DNA of 24,374 nucleotides from Christensenella sp. UBA3857. GTDB taxonomy: Bacteria > Bacillota > Clostridia > Christensenellales > CAG-138. The translations under genes were made by a program, and so were the position numbers. Of this stretch, positions 21,975-24,374 are shown piece after piece (position 1 is the first letter of the stretch; each line of letters opens with the position of its first letter). The stretch spans positions 1 to 24,374 of the forward strand of contig DGHD01000036.1 in NCBI GenBank assembly GCA_002392505.1, given 5' to 3'. A model generated the notes under the pieces. The model was not told the origin of the DNA and did not search any database. It worked only from the letters and a program-made list of their open reading frames with translations.

Positions 21975-22826
21975 TTATTTAAGCTTTTCCCTTATGAGTC
22001 TGAATACGTTCCTGTCGCCGAACCTTATGAATTTCGCCGTGCGTTCGGAGCGGCGGAAAACGACCTCGTCCCCGGGTTCGAGTATCCTTATGTTCTGTCC
22101 GTCGCCGCTCAAACGGCAGGTGCATTCGATCGCCGCAGATATTACAGAATCCGCCGCCGCGACTATGGGACGTACGGTGAGCGAGTGCGGACAGATGGGA
22201 GTGACGAGCAGGCATTCGAGCCGCGGCGCGACTACCGGACCGCCTGCGGACATGGTATATGCCGTGGAGCCCGACGGAGTGCCGACGATGAGCCCGTCCG
22301 CCATTACCGTGCCGACCTCGTCGCCGTCGATAACGAGCCTTAGCTGGGTGATCGAAGCAAGCTCCTGCCTGTGGACGGAGAATTCATTGAGACAGTCGCC
22401 CTGTTTTTCACCGTTGACAAAGCACGAGAGCATCGCAGGACACTCGAAACGGTAGTCGCCCGCGGTGAGCTTATCGAGCGCCAGCTCGAATTCGTCCGCT
22501 CCGATCTCGCTGAAAAAGCCGATCCTCCCCATATTGACGCCGAGAACGGGGATCCCGCAGCGCGACGCGGAGTTGACGGCGCGAAGTATCGTACCGTCGC
22601 CGCCGAGCGTAACGACGGCGAAAGCATCCGCGTTTTCGGCAATGATCGCGTCGAGCGCCTCGTGTCCGGAAGTCTCGATCGCCTCTATGCCGTGAACGCG
22701 CGCGCAAGCGGCGAGCTTAACCATGAGCTCTCCCGCGTTGGGTTTATTGGGATTTGTGAAGAATATGAGCTTTTTGACGGTCATTATTTCAAACACGCCT
22801 TTCCCGGTCTGTCGGACCGCGGTCAC
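21975..22826 (-). CDS. nadK: NAD kinase
   Basis: A protein of up to 283 residues that phosphorylates NAD to NADP. The GGDGT motif is at residues 75-79 of the long form (VVTLGGDGTILRA), followed by GVNMGRIGFFSE, the NE of CLNEFSVHR, and DGLIVGTPSGSTAYTMSAGG. The GTG at 22826 overlaps the tlyA stop as GTGA and has AGGAG five bases upstream. However, family members usually begin close to the MTVKKLIFFTNP segment, that is at ATG 22784, which has only a weak ribosome site. Either start is possible. It belongs to the dxs-tlyA-nadK-recN operon. Confidence 0.95.
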   Translation of the reverse strand: MTAVRQTGKGVFEIMTVKKLIFFTNPNKPNAGELMVKLAACARVHGIEAIETSGHEALDAIIAENADAFAVVTLGGDGTILRAVNSASRCGIPVLGVNMGRIGFFSEIGADEFELALDKLTAGDYRFECPAMLSCFVNGEKQGDCLNEFSVHRQELASITQLRLVIDGDEVGTVMADGLIVGTPSGSTAYTMSAGGPVVAPRLECLLVTPICPHSLTVRPIVAAADSVISAAIECTCRLSGDGQNIRILEPGDEVVFRRSERTAKFIRFGDRNVFRLIREKLK

Positions 22827-23626
22827 GCAAGCTCCTCATGGGAGCGTTTTACCACGTTTTCAGCCTCTTCGGCAATATTTATCGTCCCCGCACCGGGTTC
22901 CTTGGCAAGGTACATAAGGTATTCGATATTGCCCTTCGGACCCGTTATAGGCGAATAGTCGAGAGCGAGGATCGAAAAGCCGCATTCGACGGCGAAGCGC
23001 GCCGCGCCCTCGAGCACCTCCCGATGGGTCGCCTCGTCGCGGACGACGCCGTTCTTGCCGACCTTTCCCCTGCCCGCCTCGAACTGGGGCTTTACGAGCA
23101 CGACCGCCCTTCCCGTTTCGGAAAGGCACTCGTACATCCTGGGGAGTATGAGCTTTATAGAAATGAACGATACGTCGCACGAGGCGAATCCCGGCGTCAT
23201 ATCGAACCAGTCCGGCGCCATCGTCCTTGCGTTATGGCGCTCCATACAGACGACGCGGGGATCGTTCCTCAGCGACCAGTCGAGCTGACCGTAGCCGACG
23301 TCGACCGCATATACGCGGCTCGCGCCGTTCTTGAGCATACAGTCCGTGAACCCGCCGGTAGATGCGCCAACGTCGAGGCAGACGGCGTTTTCAAGCGAAA
23401 TGCCGTATTTCCTCACCGCTTTGTCAAGCTTTAAGCCGCCCCTTGACACGAACGGGATCGGGTCTTCCTTTATCCAAAGCGCCGTATCGTCGGGGAATGC
23501 ATCGGAGGCTTTGTTCACCTTGACCTCGCCCGAATAGACGACGCCCTCCATTATGAGCGCCTTAGCGCGCTCGCGGCTGGGAGCGAGCCCGAGATCGACA
23601 AGAAGTATGTCCGCACGCTTAGTCAT
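22823..23626 (-). CDS. tlyA: TlyA-family rRNA 2'-O-methyltransferase
   Basis: A 267-residue protein with an N-terminal S4 RNA-binding domain (residues 1-60; RADILLVDLGLAPSRERAKA) and an FtsJ-like methyltransferase domain with the AdoMet-binding motif CLDVGASTGGFTDCML (about 83-98). TlyA methylates cytidine riboses of 16S and 23S rRNA in mycobacteria; Firmicute homologues are often labelled hemolysin A or YqxC. The haemolysin label is historical, and the methyltransferase role is better supported. The gene overlaps dxs by eight bases and nadK by four, in the usual order of this locus. Confidence 0.94.
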   Translation of the reverse strand: MTKRADILLVDLGLAPSRERAKALIMEGVVYSGEVKVNKASDAFPDDTALWIKEDPIPFVSRGGLKLDKAVRKYGISLENAVCLDVGASTGGFTDCMLKNGASRVYAVDVGYGQLDWSLRNDPRVVCMERHNARTMAPDWFDMTPGFASCDVSFISIKLILPRMYECLSETGRAVVLVKPQFEAGRGKVGKNGVVRDEATHREVLEGAARFAVECGFSILALDYSPITGPKGNIEYLMYLAKEPGAGTINIAEEAENVVKRSHEELA

Positions 23627-24374
23627 ATATGCCGCCCATGTATTGCATAATAGTCTGCCTCAAGCCCTGAACCGAGAGACCGCATTCCTCGTCCTGTTCG
23701 GCAACGGAGCCCTGCTCGATTATCCGGTTGGGAACGCCGATGCTGACGACTTTCGTGCCGGCGCCGATCCCGGCGAGATATGCGGCGACCTGAGTGCCGA
23801 AGCCGTCGTTGACGATGCCGTCCTCCACGGTGATGACGTAATGCGCGTGAGATATCTTTTCAAGCGCCGCTTCATCCATGGGACGGAGCGACCTTGCGTT
23901 GTAAAGACCGACGTTCAGGTCTTCACACGCGGCGATCGCCGTCGAAACGAGCCTGCCCGTCGCTGCGACGCACACGCTCCTGAACGGCTTAATGCACTCC
24001 CAGGATGGGATCTCGCCGCTCATTTCCCTTTCGGGGAGCTTGCCCCTGTTGTACCTTATGGCGCAGGGGGAATCGTTTTCGTTCACCGCCCAGTCAAGGC
24101 ACGCGCGCAGCTCCTGAACGGAGGACGGCGACAGCACCTTCATATTGGGCAGGGTGTTCAGATACGAGATATCGTAAATGCCGTGATGCGTTTCGCCGTC
24201 GGCGCCTACGAGCCCCGCGCGGTCGATCCCGAACACGACCTTGAGATCCTGAAGACATACGTCGTGCAGGAGCTGATCGAAGCCCCTCTGCAGGAACGAG
24301 GAATAAACGCAGAACACGGGGACCGTGCCCGCGATAGCCATGCCCGCCGCCATTGTTACGGCGTGCTGTTCGGC
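23619..24374 (-). CDS. dxs: 1-deoxy-D-xylulose-5-phosphate synthase, C-terminal part
   Basis: The last 251 residues of the thiamine-diphosphate enzyme that makes DXP from pyruvate and glyceraldehyde 3-phosphate, the first step of the MEP isoprenoid pathway. The frame is open through base 24374, so the N-terminal half lies outside. Seen here are AEQHAVTMAAGMA of the pyrimidine-binding domain, GIDRAGLVGADGETHHGIYD, and the C-terminal transketolase domain with VEDGIVNDGFGTQVAAYL. No internal break. The stop overlaps the tlyA start by eight bases. It is the upstream member of the operon that runs through recN and spoIVB. Confidence 0.96.
   Translation of the reverse strand, partial: AEQHAVTMAAGMAIAGTVPVFCVYSSFLQRGFDQLLHDVCLQDLKVVFGIDRAGLVGADGETHHGIYDISYLNTLPNMKVLSPSSVQELRACLDWAVNENDSPCAIRYNRGKLPEREMSGEIPSWECIKPFRSVCVAATGRLVSTAIAACEDLNVGLYNARSLRPMDEAALEKISHAHYVITVEDGIVNDGFGTQVAAYLAGIGAGTKVVSIGVPNRIIEQGSVAEQDEECGLSVQGLRQTIMQYMGGIYD

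Overview
The window is a gene-dense stretch of a spore-forming Clostridia-type Firmicute (Bacillota) chromosome. Four things point there. The sporulation genes dacF/dacB-like, ytfJ, spoIVB and spo0A-like are present. The order dxs-tlyA-nadK-recN-spoIVB-spo0A is the classical one around spo0A. A Na+-translocating decarboxylase cassette of the anaerobe type is present. Most starts have strong Shine-Dalgarno sequences of the GGAGG type. Base composition is GC-rich for this group, which produces long antisense shadow frames opposite most genes. The species cannot be named from the sequence. I saw no prophage, transposase, CRISPR array or rRNA.

Left part (1-4440, all minus strand). The 5' end of a sodium-pump decarboxylase cassette lies at 1-1353: an OadG-like subunit with a duplicated C-terminal module, a biotin carrier and a beta subunit cut by the window edge. 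It is followed by an RluB-type pseudouridine synthase and a sporulation block of D,D-carboxypeptidase, YtfJ and a DUF2953 (YtfI-like) protein. Divergently, on the plus strand, ruvC-ruvA-ruvB (4541-6657) encode the Holliday-junction resolvasome. They are followed by an unusual coiled-coil, cysteine-cluster and acidic-tail protein (6679-7722). A terminator whose loop holds the -35 box of the next promoter then leads into proS (7852-9591).

Middle part (9600-16940). An ECF-like sigma factor overlaps its zinc-finger anti-sigma gene. A bidirectional terminator separates them from a DUF1295 membrane protein. A consensus promoter at 15134-15162 drives a three-gene operon of membrane protein, lipoprotein and double GNAT. 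Next come an HD-domain protein and a second GNAT closely related to the first, then tRNA-Arg(CCG). Downstream of the tRNA are about 270 bases with no credible gene, packed with hairpins; four of these hairpins are separated or followed by the same TATCGA word.

Right part (16940-24374, all minus). The genes in order of transcription are dxs (3' part), tlyA, nadK, recN, spoIVB, a spo0A homologue and deoB, tightly spaced. The spo0A homologue has a clear Spo0A DNA-binding domain but a receiver domain so divergent that the switch Thr and Lys cannot be found. With the hairpin array behind the tRNA, it is the observation most worth following up.
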